From: Latilactobacillus sakei
Lineage (GTDB): Bacteria > Bacillota > Bacilli > Lactobacillales > Lactobacillaceae
Reading direction: 5' to 3'
NCBI GenBank assembly: GCA_002953655.1
Contig: CP025839.1
Location: forward strand, 1,984,001-2,048,000
DNA length: 64,000 nt
Shown: one piece after another, positions 8,420-18,080 of the stretch
Layout of the letters: each line of letters starts with the position of its first letter
Position numbering within the stretch: position 1 is the first letter of the stretch
Made by a program: the position numbers and the translations under genes
The notes under the pieces: model-generated
Databases searched by the model: none
What the model was told of the DNA's origin: nothing
What the model saw: the letters and a program-made list of their open reading frames with translations, nothing else

Positions 8420-10003
8420 TCAATCACAATCCGATGACTTTTGTAACCAAAGTTCTCTTAATAACCCATATAGGCGACCATAGTGATCACTATCTGCATT
8501 TTGATTCCACTTAAACATCACAGCATCTGGGTTAACCTTATTGGCCAATGAGATACTTGATGTACTGATGACCATATCTGCATCCGCTAAATCAGCATCA
8601 TCGTGACTAGCTTTTACATAACGAATATTTTTAAGGGACATCATTAAATCAAAATAACCCAAGAATGATTGTTCTGAGACAACCACCACTTTCACAAAAG
8701 TTGTTGGGGCCATGCGTTGAACAACTTGCCGCAAGACATTATAAAGCCCGCTAACAATCTCATCGCGCAAATCACTGATAAAGTCTAAACTTTTATCCAT
8801 CAATAAATAGTCGACTGTATCTTCAATATCCTGCTTGAGAATCGGATTTTCTTTCAAGCGTGTATAGTCATCCATTAAATGGTTAGCCATCATCGACATC
8901 ACATCTTGTTTGAACATATAAATCGTCATGACGGTCGCCATTAACGTCTGTACTAATCCTTCAAAGTCTTCTTCTTCCAAATTCAAATGATTTTCAAGAT
9001 CAATTGGCACTTTAGCTATAAAATCCATCACAAACTTATGGGTTTTAGGAATATAACGCTCATAGCGATCATCGTAAGAAGGCATATAACGATTATTACC
9101 TTGTAACAAGATTGGACCAAAGTTCATTAAGTCATAGAAATTAAAGGATTCAGCCATTGCTTCTTCCGTTGTCATCTGTGCCATCGCATTTTTAATGATT
9201 AATGCTGGTCCGATAAAAGGCTGATCGATATATGCGTTAATCATGTTGGGAACCGGGTACCGTAATAGATTCTCTTCTGTTGGGCCTTGAATATAGTGTC
9301 GTTGAACAATTCGATAGTACATGATGACCACTAAGTATGCGCCCAATTCACGCGTTAAAACATTGGGTCTTGCTAATTGGAAACGGTCGACTGCTAAATC
9401 AAACGCCTTTAAGGCATCAATCCGGTCAATCGTTTCAAAAGGCCAAGTGTGTCCGTCAGTGGCTAACCAGAATAAAATGGTGAGCACTAAACGAATCTTA
9501 TTTTCATCACCTTCAAGGCGAATTGGATCGTAATACATGCGGATATCAAATGAGCGGATTAAATCCCGGACACCCTTCAAATGTCGCAGAGCGGTTGCTT
9601 TACTAATATCGTGTGCTTCCCAGAATTGTTCGAAAGTGACTTCTTCGCCCTTGAGCAAGATGTTCACAAAATCAAACACATCCGATTGGTTCACTAAGTG
9701 ATAATGATAGGCATCCAATGGTACACTGAATAGCTTTTGCACATCTTCAGTGTCTTCACCAACAACTTCTTTCAAATCAGCAACAATACTCATATAGGTA
9801 TTATATAAACTCCCATAAGTACGGTTTAATAAGGCCGCGACCTGCTTCAAATTCACGTCGTCGACTAGTGGCTTATTTTTTCGAGATAGTGCAATTCTTT
9901 TTTTGACGGGTAATTCATCCCGCTTCAAACTCGCGATATCCAACAACAAGCCGTATTTATCATTTTCGGCCTGCGTTAAAAAAATACTATCATTTCTATT
10001 CAA
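8420..10003 (-). CDS. Mga-family transcriptional regulator (copy 1)
   Basis: A 527-aa protein with the layout of Mga/AtxA virulence regulators: N-terminal helix-turn-helix (about 50-75), a second Mga helix-turn-helix (about 125-175, KATALRHLKGVRDLI then YDPIRLEGDENKIR), a central PRD-like region (about 190-400) and a C-terminal EIIB-like part with VVVSEQSFLGYFD. Family members are phosphorylated by the PTS and activate surface-protein genes. The start is TTG with GGGAGG eight bases upstream. It is a paralogue of the protein encoded at 10943-12535. Targets are inferred to be the nearby WxL clusters. Confidence 0.82.
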   Translation of the reverse strand: MNRNDSIFLTQAENDKYGLLLDIASLKRDELPVKKRIALSRKNKPLVDDVNLKQVAALLNRTYGSLYNTYMSIVADLKEVVGEDTEDVQKLFSVPLDAYHYHLVNQSDVFDFVNILLKGEEVTFEQFWEAHDISKATALRHLKGVRDLIRSFDIRMYYDPIRLEGDENKIRLVLTILFWLATDGHTWPFETIDRIDALKAFDLAVDRFQLARPNVLTRELGAYLVVIMYYRIVQRHYIQGPTEENLLRYPVPNMINAYIDQPFIGPALIIKNAMAQMTTEEAMAESFNFYDLMNFGPILLQGNNRYMPSYDDRYERYIPKTHKFVMDFIAKVPIDLENHLNLEEEDFEGLVQTLMATVMTIYMFKQDVMSMMANHLMDDYTRLKENPILKQDIEDTVDYLLMDKSLDFISDLRDEIVSGLYNVLRQVVQRMAPTTFVKVVVVSEQSFLGYFDLMMSLKNIRYVKASHDDADLADADMVISTSSISLANKVNPDAVMFKWNQNADSDHYGRLYGLLRELWLQKSSDCD

Positions 10004-10098
10004 CTGACTAACCTCCCGGAAAGTTATCTATAAGGAGCAATTTATTTTATCATTAATGACTAGGGAATGAAACCACATCTCGCTTCAATAAACAAGCG

Positions 10099-10182
10099 TT
10101 GCTTTTTACGCTAAAAATGCTAGAATATTTAAGTGACGTTTGGTGGCGAAACACCACATGTTGTATATCAATAACACTTAAA
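10099..10182 (+). promoter_or_regulatory. Promoter and structured leader of the deoxynucleoside kinase gene
   Basis: TTGCTT (10099-10104) and TAGAAT (10121-10126) form a promoter with a 16-bp spacer. TTTAAGTG (10128-10135) pairs with CACTTAAA (10175-10182) and encloses a second hairpin, TGGTG/CACCA (10141-10156). The transcript would start inside the outer arm, so the mRNA 5' end can be paired, or the dyad is an operator. Confidence 0.5.
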
Positions 10183-10212
10183 ACACATTTTATAGTCAAA
10201 AGAGGGAGACTG

Positions 10213-10875
10213 ATGACATTGCTCGTACTTGCTGGCACAATTGGTGCAGGAAAAACTAGTTTAACAAAATATTTATCTGATCATTTAGGAACGGAAGCTT
10301 TTTACGAATCCGTCGACGATAATGAAGTATTACCTTTATTTTATAAAGATCCTACTAAGTATGCTTTTTTACTCCAAATCTATTTCTTAAATAAACGATT
10401 TGACAGTATCAAGCAAGCTTACACCGATGATAACAACATCTTGGATCGCTCAATTTTCGAAGATTCATTACTCTTCCATCTAAATGCTGATCTTGGTCGC
10501 GCAACAGCAACTGAAGTCCGCGTTTACGACGAATTGTTAGCCAACATGATGCAAGAATTACCATTTGCTGCCCACAAGAAGCGCCCTGATTTATTAATCC
10601 ACGTGCGTGTTAGCTTTGAAACAATGCTTTCACGGATTCAAAAACGTGGCCGTTCTTACGAACAATTAGATGCTGACCCAACCCTCTACGACTACTATAA
10701 AGAACTAAATAGCCGTTACGATGCTTGGTACGAAGCTTACGACGAAAGTCCTAAGATGCAAATCGACGGTGATGTGCTAGATTTCGTTGAAAACGAAGCT
10801 GATCGTAAAAAAGTCATCGACATGATCGACCAACGCGTTAAAGAATTAAACGAACAACAATCTAAAGCAATCTGA
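10213..10875 (+). CDS. Deoxynucleoside kinase
   Basis: A 220-aa kinase of the dNK/dGK family that phosphorylates deoxynucleosides for salvage into dNTPs. It has a P-loop (GTIGAGKTS), an ESVDDNEVL substrate segment, the DRSIFEDSLLF motif with the catalytic ERS-like DRS, and the LID Arg-rich stretch (RIQKRGRSYEQ). Lactobacillus enzymes of this type act on deoxyadenosine and/or deoxyguanosine. The ATG at 10213 with GGGAG just upstream is preferred over in-frame starts further 5', which would add a non-conserved 38-residue tail. It lies alone between two Mga-type regulator genes with its own promoter and terminator. Confidence 0.92.
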   Translation: MTLLVLAGTIGAGKTSLTKYLSDHLGTEAFYESVDDNEVLPLFYKDPTKYAFLLQIYFLNKRFDSIKQAYTDDNNILDRSIFEDSLLFHLNADLGRATATEVRVYDELLANMMQELPFAAHKKRPDLLIHVRVSFETMLSRIQKRGRSYEQLDADPTLYDYYKELNSRYDAWYEAYDESPKMQIDGDVLDFVENEADRKKVIDMIDQRVKELNEQQSKAI

Positions 10876-10883
10876 ATCTGATT

Positions 10884-10923
10884 TAAAAAAGGCCTGGATA
10901 ATAACTTATCCAGGCCTTTTTTG
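10884..10923. terminator. Bidirectional terminator
   Basis: AAAAAAGGCCTGGATAA pairs with TTATCCAGGCCTTTTTT. It ends the kinase gene and the convergent Mga-type gene 2. Confidence 0.92.
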
Positions 10924-10942
10924 CATACAAATGTGTACGTTA

Positions 10943-12535
10943 TCAATCGAGCTCAGATTTTTCTAAATGTGATTTTTGAATCCATAATTCGTGAACAATG
11001 CCATATAACCGCGCATAATGATCGCTGTTGGCATTCAGACGCCAGACAAACGGCACGGCATCTGAATTGGTATATTCTGGCAAGGTAATACTTGCCGTGG
11101 TGACGACTAGATCAGCATCCCGTAGTGCATCATCACTAGTACTAACATCGACATATTGAATATTCTCTAAGGCGGCTAAAATATCCATATACCCTAAGTA
11201 ATCCTGTTCAATCACTAGAGCAACCTTAACGCGGTTAACCGGCCGATATTGTTGAATCAATTGACGCACTAAATTATAGTAGGCCTTCACAATCGCATCT
11301 CGATTAGGCGCAAATAATCGAAATTCAGGTTCAAATAAAAGATAATCGATTGTTTGACTCACATCAGCATGTAACTGCTCGTTTGGCCGTAATAGCTTTA
11401 GCCGTTCCATTAATTGATGAGATGCCACTGAAGTCATATCATTCCCTAATACATGAATATTAGTCGTCACAACGAATAAAGCGTTTTGGAGTTCGTGATA
11501 AACGGCATCAGAAATCCCTAAGTAGCGCTGAATATCGATTGGCGTCCGTTCTAGGAAATGCCGGACAAATCGATAAACTTCTGGTACATAACGTTCATAC
11601 ACCTTACATTCGTCCATATCAAATCGCTCTTTTGACTTCAAAGGCATTGGGCCGTATTTCAAAATGAAGTATAAGCCAGCCGACTCTGCGCGGCATTGCG
11701 CCGGCGATAGTTGTGCCAACGTTGCCCGTAAGTTAATGAGATCTTGCGTAAAATCAGCGACTAAATAGGCATTCGTCAAATCCGGATACGGATAGCGAAT
11801 CAATGACATCCGCTCATCTTCTTCAATAATCTTCCCTTGCATCACACGATAATAAGAGACTGCAATCATATAAGCGCCAATCTCACGGGTTAACAAATTG
11901 GGTTTTTCCAACTGATAGGCCTCAACCGCATAATCAAACGCCTCGTGTGCTGTTTGCTGATTAACCTCATCAAAAACCCAGGTATGGCCACCAGCTGCTA
12001 GCCAATATAAGGTCACCAGTGCAATCCGAATCGCCTTTTCATCACCTTCTAAGTGAATTGGATCGTATGCGATGCGGACATTAAAAGCGCGGATTAAATC
12101 CCGTACCTGTTTTAAATGTCGTAAGACTGTCGCCTTACTACTTTGATGCTTCTCCCAAAACGATTGGAACGAGACGTTGCCACCATGTAATAAAATTTGG
12201 ACAAAATCATAGACATCCGAATTTTTTACCATATAAAAATGGTAAGCATCACTTGGTACCTTGAAGAGCTGACGAGCATCATCCGTATCAGTGCCTAATA
12301 CTGCCTGCAAGTCACCTACCATACTCATATACATATTATATAAACTACCATAGTTACGATCTAAAAGCGCCGCAACCTGTTTTAAATTCACATCATCAAT
12401 CAGGTAATCAACCTGTCTGGCCATACTAATTCGTTTCTTAACGGGCAGTTCATCCCACTTAACGTTAGTAATATCTAAGAATAAAGCATATTTTTCTTTC
12501 TCAGCTAGCGTCAAATAAATACTGTTCGTATTCAT
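10943..12535 (-). CDS. Mga-family transcriptional regulator (copy 2)
   Basis: A 530-aa paralogue of the regulator at 8420-10003, clearly alike along the whole length (for example VNLKQVAALL near residue 53 and RHLKQVRDLIRAFNVR near 140, then HLEGDEKAIR). It has the same N-terminal helix-turn-helix pair, PRD-like middle and C-terminal EIIB-like domain (VALVIEQDYLGYMD, DADLVVTTASI). GGAGGTG precedes the ATG. It lies directly upstream of the first WxL cluster on the same strand but is separated from it by a 315-bp gap with a terminator for that cluster. Control of the WxL genes is inferred from Mga biology and position only. Confidence 0.82.
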   Translation of the reverse strand: MNTNSIYLTLAEKEKYALFLDITNVKWDELPVKKRISMARQVDYLIDDVNLKQVAALLDRNYGSLYNMYMSMVGDLQAVLGTDTDDARQLFKVPSDAYHFYMVKNSDVYDFVQILLHGGNVSFQSFWEKHQSSKATVLRHLKQVRDLIRAFNVRIAYDPIHLEGDEKAIRIALVTLYWLAAGGHTWVFDEVNQQTAHEAFDYAVEAYQLEKPNLLTREIGAYMIAVSYYRVMQGKIIEEDERMSLIRYPYPDLTNAYLVADFTQDLINLRATLAQLSPAQCRAESAGLYFILKYGPMPLKSKERFDMDECKVYERYVPEVYRFVRHFLERTPIDIQRYLGISDAVYHELQNALFVVTTNIHVLGNDMTSVASHQLMERLKLLRPNEQLHADVSQTIDYLLFEPEFRLFAPNRDAIVKAYYNLVRQLIQQYRPVNRVKVALVIEQDYLGYMDILAALENIQYVDVSTSDDALRDADLVVTTASITLPEYTNSDAVPFVWRLNANSDHYARLYGIVHELWIQKSHLEKSELD

Positions 12536-12793
12536 CTAAGTAGCACCTCCAGTCCAAACTAACTATCATTGGCAAACGACTGATGAGCTAGAATTAATTT
12601 TATATTAATTTGAATTCTTTTATTACCGCAGTTCTATTATACCCTTATCAAATGCAATTAAACATTATAATCATAAATAATATTTTAGAATATTATAATA
12701 ATATACATAGTATTGATTATTAACATTGAGCTGCGTTAAATAATTATTAATCTCATCCCGTTATTTTTTAGGCGTTAAATGTTAAAAACGAAA

Positions 12794-12836
12794 CAAAAAA
12801 AGAACTTAGCATTATCATTAGATTTTGCTAAGTTCT
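12794..12836 (-). terminator. Terminator of WxL cluster 1
   Basis: AGAACTTAGCA (12801-12811) and TGCTAAGTTCT (12826-12836) form an 11-bp perfect stem followed on the minus strand by a T run. The rest of the 12536-12793 gap is AT rich and holds no recognisable feature beyond promoter space for the Mga-type gene. Confidence 0.9.
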
Positions 12837-12850
12837 AGTTAAAAAATTTT

Positions 12851-15460
12851 CTAAAGTGTCAGCTGCCACCCCATCGGCGCTTCGTAAGGATCTGTTGAAA
12901 TCTGATAATCATTTCTATACGGTAAATGAAGCTGTAGTGAGCTCTCCTTAAGGGGATTATCCCCCATCCGTGTTTCTAGACTTTGCGCTGTCGTGTCACG
13001 TTTCAAAATTCCATCAATCCACTCACCATCGCTCTTATCCGGCGCTAATGGTAGCGGGGCTACATTATTGATATTGTATTTAAAATTATTAGTAATATAA
13101 AATGGATTGTGACTTGCCTCATTCGCATCTAGATAGGCTAATTTTAAATTAAAACCATTTAATAACGGATTATAAACAGTTACCTTTGGCGCCTCAGCCG
13201 TTCCAGTATCAGCAACCGATTTTTGGGCCAATTGAATCTCGTTGATAGCAACCGTTCTTGTTGCCTCACCTGAAGAATGACCCAAAACATCCGTGCCAAA
13301 TGATATCCTAGCCGGTACGGTCACTTCAAGAGCGGCCTTCACCTGCAGGGTAAAATTAAATGTTGCCGTGGTTTCAATCTTATCCGCAGCAAGCGTTGCC
13401 GCCTTGGCATCCGCCGTTGTGGCAAATTCAATCCCGCTAGTTTTAGTGAGTGGGTAGCCAATCTTCTGTGCCTCAGTTTTCACGTCTCCAGCTATTGCCT
13501 TGGTCTGATTATTTAAATCAGCCAATAAACTTTCTTGATCTAGCTTTACAGAGGTCCCAGTTTGGGCACCACTGGAATAGCGATGCCACTCACCTTTATC
13601 GTTATTACCGTTACTGTTATACCGATAATATAAGCCATAGCTGTTAGGTACATTCGATAGCTTTAACTCCCCTGTAATCCCTAGACTAGGTGCAGGCTTT
13701 AAAGTCCCATCAGCATAATCAAACTTAGCCGTCCCACCACTCTTAAGCGATTGAGAATTCTTACTACCAGGATCATTTAGATCGATGGAATCGATGATTG
13801 GCTTTTTGACGCTACCGCCATCGTTTAAATCCGGAAATTCTTGGTTATTACCAAAAACAGACTTATCATGCTCTGGGGAAATAATCGCATTATCCAACGT
13901 AATATTATTCGCCGCAACGACTCCACCAATATATAGTCCATGTGTAGAACTCCCGGCGTAATAAGAACCATGAGGGATTAACATCGTCCCAAATAACATC
14001 GTCCCTGGGCTACGGTTAGTGTAACTAACTGCAGCAGTTTGTGCCGTTAATCCTGAATTATCCTGTTTATCTTGATCAAATAATTCTGGGTAGTTGTCAG
14101 AATCGTACGTATCTGTAAAGTTATTTAGTAGATGAGAGCCAAATTTCAGTACATTTGGATTGCTCCAATCTTCATCAGATGCACCCCCAACCTCTTTGGA
14201 AATGCTATTAACGTATCCAGGTTTACCAACATCTGCTGTATACAATGGAAATCTGAAATTATCAATACTTCCAATATAGAAGCCGTCTCCAGGTTGGAAA
14301 TCAAATCTTTTATCGTTAAAATTTTTATAATTAATAACAATATATGGTATTTTTTCTGGATCTAATGTTTTCCCCTCATTTTTATAGAAACTATCAGAAA
14401 AGTGAAACTGTATATTCATGTGTTTAGCTTTTTCATAATTCTCAGTTAATCGATTTCGATCAATCGAAACCGCAACAATCGGCTTCTTACCATCCACTTC
14501 TGCAGCATATGGCTTAGTTTTTTCTCTTGTTTCGGCACTCACAGTTGGATCATCTGCTTTAGCAACAATGTTGATAACCACATCTGTGACCTCAGTCCAT
14601 GGATCAGTAATATAGAACGGATTAGATTTTGGCCTTACCACCGCATTCTCATTATTAATCGGATTTGTTTGTTTTAAATCCATAATTTCATCAGTACTCG
14701 ACCAAAAACTCTGTCCTTCCGGAATGAGATCTTCATAAAAATCACTCACATCCTGGATATTTTGCTGTAAGCTATAATCTGTAGCTGCTGAATTGCCATT
14801 CGTTTCATACTTATTAATCCCGTTATCAACATACTGTGGTAGTTTAGCTAAATTACCGTTTGTACCTTCTACCATTTTATTCTTCCAAAGACCTTCAAAA
14901 GTCCCTTGTTGTCCCTTGCTAAAACCAGAAAGCGAGACCGACATTCCAGGGTATGCTGCTTCAGCATCGGCTTTCGGCGTATCAGTTGCAAACTCAGTAT
15001 TTTTAGAAATACCATCTTCAACTAGCGGATTTTGCCACATACCCCCTAAATGAAAAACTAAGTTTTTCATTCCTTTAGTTTTATCAAATATTTTTTCATT
15101 TCCTTTTGTGAAATCATTAATAATGACGGCTGGATTTTTTAAATTCTTAAAATAGTTATCATACGCTGTATTTGTACTTGATTCAGTTGAACCGTTAAAT
15201 CCTGGTGCACCAAGCCAATCCTTCTTCAAAATGACTGAATTAGCCATTATTCGACCACTAAATGGAGATTCAGATTGAACAAACTGGTTTCCAGCAACCA
15301 TCATAAAATTAGATGCCCCACCTAGCGGATATTTATTATCAATTCGTGCCTTATTTTTAATCACCGTCTCAGTCGCTTGGACATTTTGATGATTAATAAA
15401 ACTCGTCATTGCAAAACAACCAATTGCTAGTGCGATTAAACCATAATTTCTTTTTGTCAT
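12851..15460 (-). CDS. Large surface adhesin, choice-of-anchor A type with WxL-like C-terminus (WxL cluster 1)
   Basis: An 869-aa secreted protein: signal peptide (residues 1-30, ending near VQATE), then a KYPLGGASNFMMVAGNQF segment typical of choice-of-anchor A adhesin domains, a long beta-rich region, and a C-terminal domain resembling WxL. The usual first WxL motif is degenerate (GFNLKL) and the second is GWQLTL at the very C-terminus. WxL domains bind peptidoglycan non-covalently. It is the last gene of an operon with a WxL protein and a DUF916 protein. It is similar in plan to the 846-aa protein of cluster 2, so the two are probable paralogues. The ligand is unknown. Confidence 0.78.
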   Translation of the reverse strand: MTKRNYGLIALAIGCFAMTSFINHQNVQATETVIKNKARIDNKYPLGGASNFMMVAGNQFVQSESPFSGRIMANSVILKKDWLGAPGFNGSTESSTNTAYDNYFKNLKNPAVIINDFTKGNEKIFDKTKGMKNLVFHLGGMWQNPLVEDGISKNTEFATDTPKADAEAAYPGMSVSLSGFSKGQQGTFEGLWKNKMVEGTNGNLAKLPQYVDNGINKYETNGNSAATDYSLQQNIQDVSDFYEDLIPEGQSFWSSTDEIMDLKQTNPINNENAVVRPKSNPFYITDPWTEVTDVVINIVAKADDPTVSAETREKTKPYAAEVDGKKPIVAVSIDRNRLTENYEKAKHMNIQFHFSDSFYKNEGKTLDPEKIPYIVINYKNFNDKRFDFQPGDGFYIGSIDNFRFPLYTADVGKPGYVNSISKEVGGASDEDWSNPNVLKFGSHLLNNFTDTYDSDNYPELFDQDKQDNSGLTAQTAAVSYTNRSPGTMLFGTMLIPHGSYYAGSSTHGLYIGGVVAANNITLDNAIISPEHDKSVFGNNQEFPDLNDGGSVKKPIIDSIDLNDPGSKNSQSLKSGGTAKFDYADGTLKPAPSLGITGELKLSNVPNSYGLYYRYNSNGNNDKGEWHRYSSGAQTGTSVKLDQESLLADLNNQTKAIAGDVKTEAQKIGYPLTKTSGIEFATTADAKAATLAADKIETTATFNFTLQVKAALEVTVPARISFGTDVLGHSSGEATRTVAINEIQLAQKSVADTGTAEAPKVTVYNPLLNGFNLKLAYLDANEASHNPFYITNNFKYNINNVAPLPLAPDKSDGEWIDGILKRDTTAQSLETRMGDNPLKESSLQLHLPYRNDYQISTDPYEAPMGWQLTL

Positions 15461-15514
15461 ATATGTTGCCTCCAGTCCTTACTTCCCCATTAAGCGCTAG
15501 AAGACACCCCCACG

Positions 15515-16570
15515 TTATTGTTTTTCTAGTTCTTTCATTTGTTTTTCATCTTGTTTCTTACGACGACGATACCCCAAGTAATACGTCGTAATCAATAGGA
15601 TAATGAAAATAATAATTAATAGAATAATTAACCAAATCCACCATAAGTCTTTATTCTTACGATTTAATTTCATTGCTTGTCCAACTGTGATTTCGAAATC
15701 TTGATCGAAGACCCATGTCTTTTGATCCGATTTAGCCACTAAGTGTAAGTGATGTTTCCCTGGACTAATCCAATTATTCCCCAATGGAATACCGTATTCA
15801 AAACTAGAATTCGTCGCCATCGTAATACCTTCACGCTTGTTGCCAAAGAGCACCTTGCTGCCCTTATGTTTTGAAACGCTCGCACTAATCGTCATCGCCC
15901 CGGGTGTGGCTGGCGCGATGTTTTGTAATTTAGCCAAAATAGCTGGCTCATTTAAATAATTATTGCCACTAATTCGAATCCGGCGTAATTTCAATTCGGG
16001 TAGGACATGGCTGTTAGGATGTTCCCTTAAAATAACTCCAAGTGCCATCGCATAATAATTATCCACACTAAAACCTTGTTGGTCCGTCTTTTGATGACTG
16101 CCCGCTTTAGTGTCTTTAAAGTATAACGCACCTTTTAAAACACCGTTGTATAATTTAGCCGGCATTGTCACCTTGAAATTAACCGTTTTAGTCTCCCGCG
16201 GTTTTAGCGTGATGACTTGCGGTTGGTCAAATATTTGGCTAAATTGATATTCCGCTTGTGACAAACTTCCTGGATGATACTTATCAAAGGCTTCCGACCC
16301 TGAAACGGTCGTATAACCTGTATTAGCAGAAGCATCAATCGTTTTAGTATTATCTTCTAAATTTTCTAGCGTGACCGCTAATGTTTCAGTTTGATTGGGT
16401 TTCATTACCAAATCAAAACTTGTTAGTGCATTATCGTATTGATTATCGGGAATATTGGCACTCACCGTAAACCCAGCACCTGCCCCATGGACTATTTGCG
16501 TATTAACAACCATTAATAGCAATAGTACAAACCCCATCAATGATAATAACAATGTATGTCTTTTTTTCAT
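15515..16570 (-). CDS. DUF916/DUF3324 WxL-interacting protein (cluster 1)
   Basis: A 351-aa membrane-anchored surface protein: signal peptide (1-29), DUF916 domain (about 30-160, FTVSANIPDNQ then FDLVMKPNQTETLAVTLENL), DUF3324 domain (about 170-300), one transmembrane helix (about 312-335) and a short Lys/Arg/Gln-rich cytoplasmic tail. Proteins of this type (WxIP, CscA-like) interact with WxL proteins and may also bind host ligands. It lies between the WxL gene and the large adhesin gene, all on the minus strand with short gaps, so a single operon is likely. Confidence 0.9.
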   Translation of the reverse strand: MKKRHTLLLSLMGFVLLLLMVVNTQIVHGAGAGFTVSANIPDNQYDNALTSFDLVMKPNQTETLAVTLENLEDNTKTIDASANTGYTTVSGSEAFDKYHPGSLSQAEYQFSQIFDQPQVITLKPRETKTVNFKVTMPAKLYNGVLKGALYFKDTKAGSHQKTDQQGFSVDNYYAMALGVILREHPNSHVLPELKLRRIRISGNNYLNEPAILAKLQNIAPATPGAMTISASVSKHKGSKVLFGNKREGITMATNSSFEYGIPLGNNWISPGKHHLHLVAKSDQKTWVFDQDFEITVGQAMKLNRKNKDLWWIWLIILLIIIFIILLITTYYLGYRRRKKQDEKQMKELEKQ

Positions 16571-16640
16571 CGGATCTCCTTCACGAAAAAAAGTTGGGTT
16601 CCCCCAACTTTTAATTATATTATTTGATAAATATTAATGA

Positions 16641-17366
16641 TTAACCAGCATATTTTGTTGTTGGATTGTCGGATAAAGTCCAAGTAATGGCGGCGTCGTA
16701 AACCCCGTTTTGAATATCTTTTAAGTTGCTTAATTCTAATTTAGAACCAGCGTCTAATTGACGCGCTACTGTGAAAAGACCTTCTTGATTTCCAGAAGTT
16801 GCAAGACTTAAAGCATCTGCAGAAGTCATAATAACATTAGATGTGTTAGTGTCAATTACCTTATCTGACAAACCTAATTTAGCGTTATCTAAGAGAATCT
16901 TGCCATCTGCAGTGCCACCATTAGCACTTGTAAATTGACTCATAGTAGTAGATAAGGTCCAATGGTTGTTAACACCACGATAATCGCTGACTTGTAATGT
17001 GTCAGTTGCTGATTGATTAATCGAACCCGTTTTTGTATGATCATCACTATGTTTTTTTAAATCAGTACTACTTATTTGAGTAATTGGCGCTTCATGATTT
17101 GCATGCATAATAGTATTGATATCAATACCATCTTTAGTACCAAAGTTAAAATCAGGGGCAGCATCTAATGTTAACTTACCTGCTTTAACGTTAAATTCTG
17201 CCGTTGTTGTTGCCCCAGCTTCTAACTTACCGTCCTTTGTTGTTGCCTCAATACCTGAACCTGGTGTAACAGTTGGTGTATCTGCAGCTTGTACCCCAGC
17301 AACGTTGATCAACGTTGCACCTGCCAATGTGACTGCTGCTAATAATGCGAATTTTGTTTGTTTCAT
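16641..17366 (-). CDS. WxL domain surface protein (cluster 1)
   Basis: A 241-aa secreted protein with a signal peptide (about 1-27, GVQAADT), and a WxL domain showing both motifs, HWTLS and TWTLSDNP, the latter near the C-terminus. PDFNFGTKDG is the typical lead-in. An in-frame TTG fifteen bases upstream would put the GGGGGAA ribosome-binding site inside the gene, so the ATG at 17366 is taken as start. It is the first gene of the cluster 1 operon. No clear sigma-70 promoter is seen: TTGACA at 17457-17452 has no good -10 at normal spacing, which would fit dependence on an activator. Confidence 0.9.
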   Translation of the reverse strand: MKQTKFALLAAVTLAGATLINVAGVQAADTPTVTPGSGIEATTKDGKLEAGATTTAEFNVKAGKLTLDAAPDFNFGTKDGIDINTIMHANHEAPITQISSTDLKKHSDDHTKTGSINQSATDTLQVSDYRGVNNHWTLSTTMSQFTSANGGTADGKILLDNAKLGLSDKVIDTNTSNVIMTSADALSLATSGNQEGLFTVARQLDAGSKLELSNLKDIQNGVYDAAITWTLSDNPTTKYAG

Positions 17367-18080
17367 TATAATTTCCCCCAAATAATTCGTTATTTAATAT
17401 TACTTACATGTATTAGTTATTCATTACTGTAAGGTAAGTTTAGGTCATAAATGTCAAAAACACAAGTTTCCCCTTAATTATAAACCCCCAAAAGTTCATT
17501 TCATTTTTCAGACTAAAAAATCCGTATCTGACATTATAATAAACCCCATTTACTTCATTCGTAAAATTATTCAGCCCTGATAATTGCCCGTCAAAATAGC
17601 ATTAATTCAACATTTAAACTAATCTAAATAGTGAATAATTAAATTACATCAAATACGCCGTTTGATAGTCGCTTCATTATTAAATTTAAAAATTAGATAT
17701 TTTTTCTATCTTTTGAGTCTCTTATCCCCAAATCAACAATTAAATTGGACTAAACCATTATCATTAATTGCGTATTTCAATATTACTATTTGCTAACACT
17801 TTAAAATGATAATTGTTATTTTATTCAATTATCCTTTCGAGGCAGCATTAGTGATGAAATTCACCCGCTATATTTCATTAAAAAAAATTAACTGAAATTT
17901 TTTTTACAGTATGTTGTATCGACATTCAACAATGTAAACTTTCACTATTTTTCAATCATTTTTTTAGTGGTTATTGGACTGGACCATTTATTCTCCCCTC
18001 TTCGCACCAAGTGATTGCTTTTAAAGTACGGTTCGATTCAGTATACTAATATGTATCAGTTATTCTTGGGGGAAACCAAT
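17367..18080. other. 714-bp AT-rich intergenic region between divergent surface genes
   Basis: Noncoding on both strands apart from short spurious frames. It contains a minus-strand TTGACA (17457-17452), a GTGA-N6-TCAC dyad (17851-17864) like that at 30877-30894, and two similar stretches beginning ATTGGACT (near 17742 and 17975). It separates the WxL operon 1 from the inactive deacetylase homologue, and its length suggests complex regulation. Confidence 0.5.

Noticed and set aside
10099-10212. N-terminal extension of the deoxynucleoside kinase
   Set aside because: This stretch contains the promoter -10 and leader hairpins; the family starts right before the P-loop, matching ATG 10213.
17742-17993. 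Direct repeat ATTGGACTnnACCATT in the 17.4-18.0 kb gap
   Set aside because: Two copies of a short, imperfect, AT-rich sequence; not distinguishable from chance by eye.
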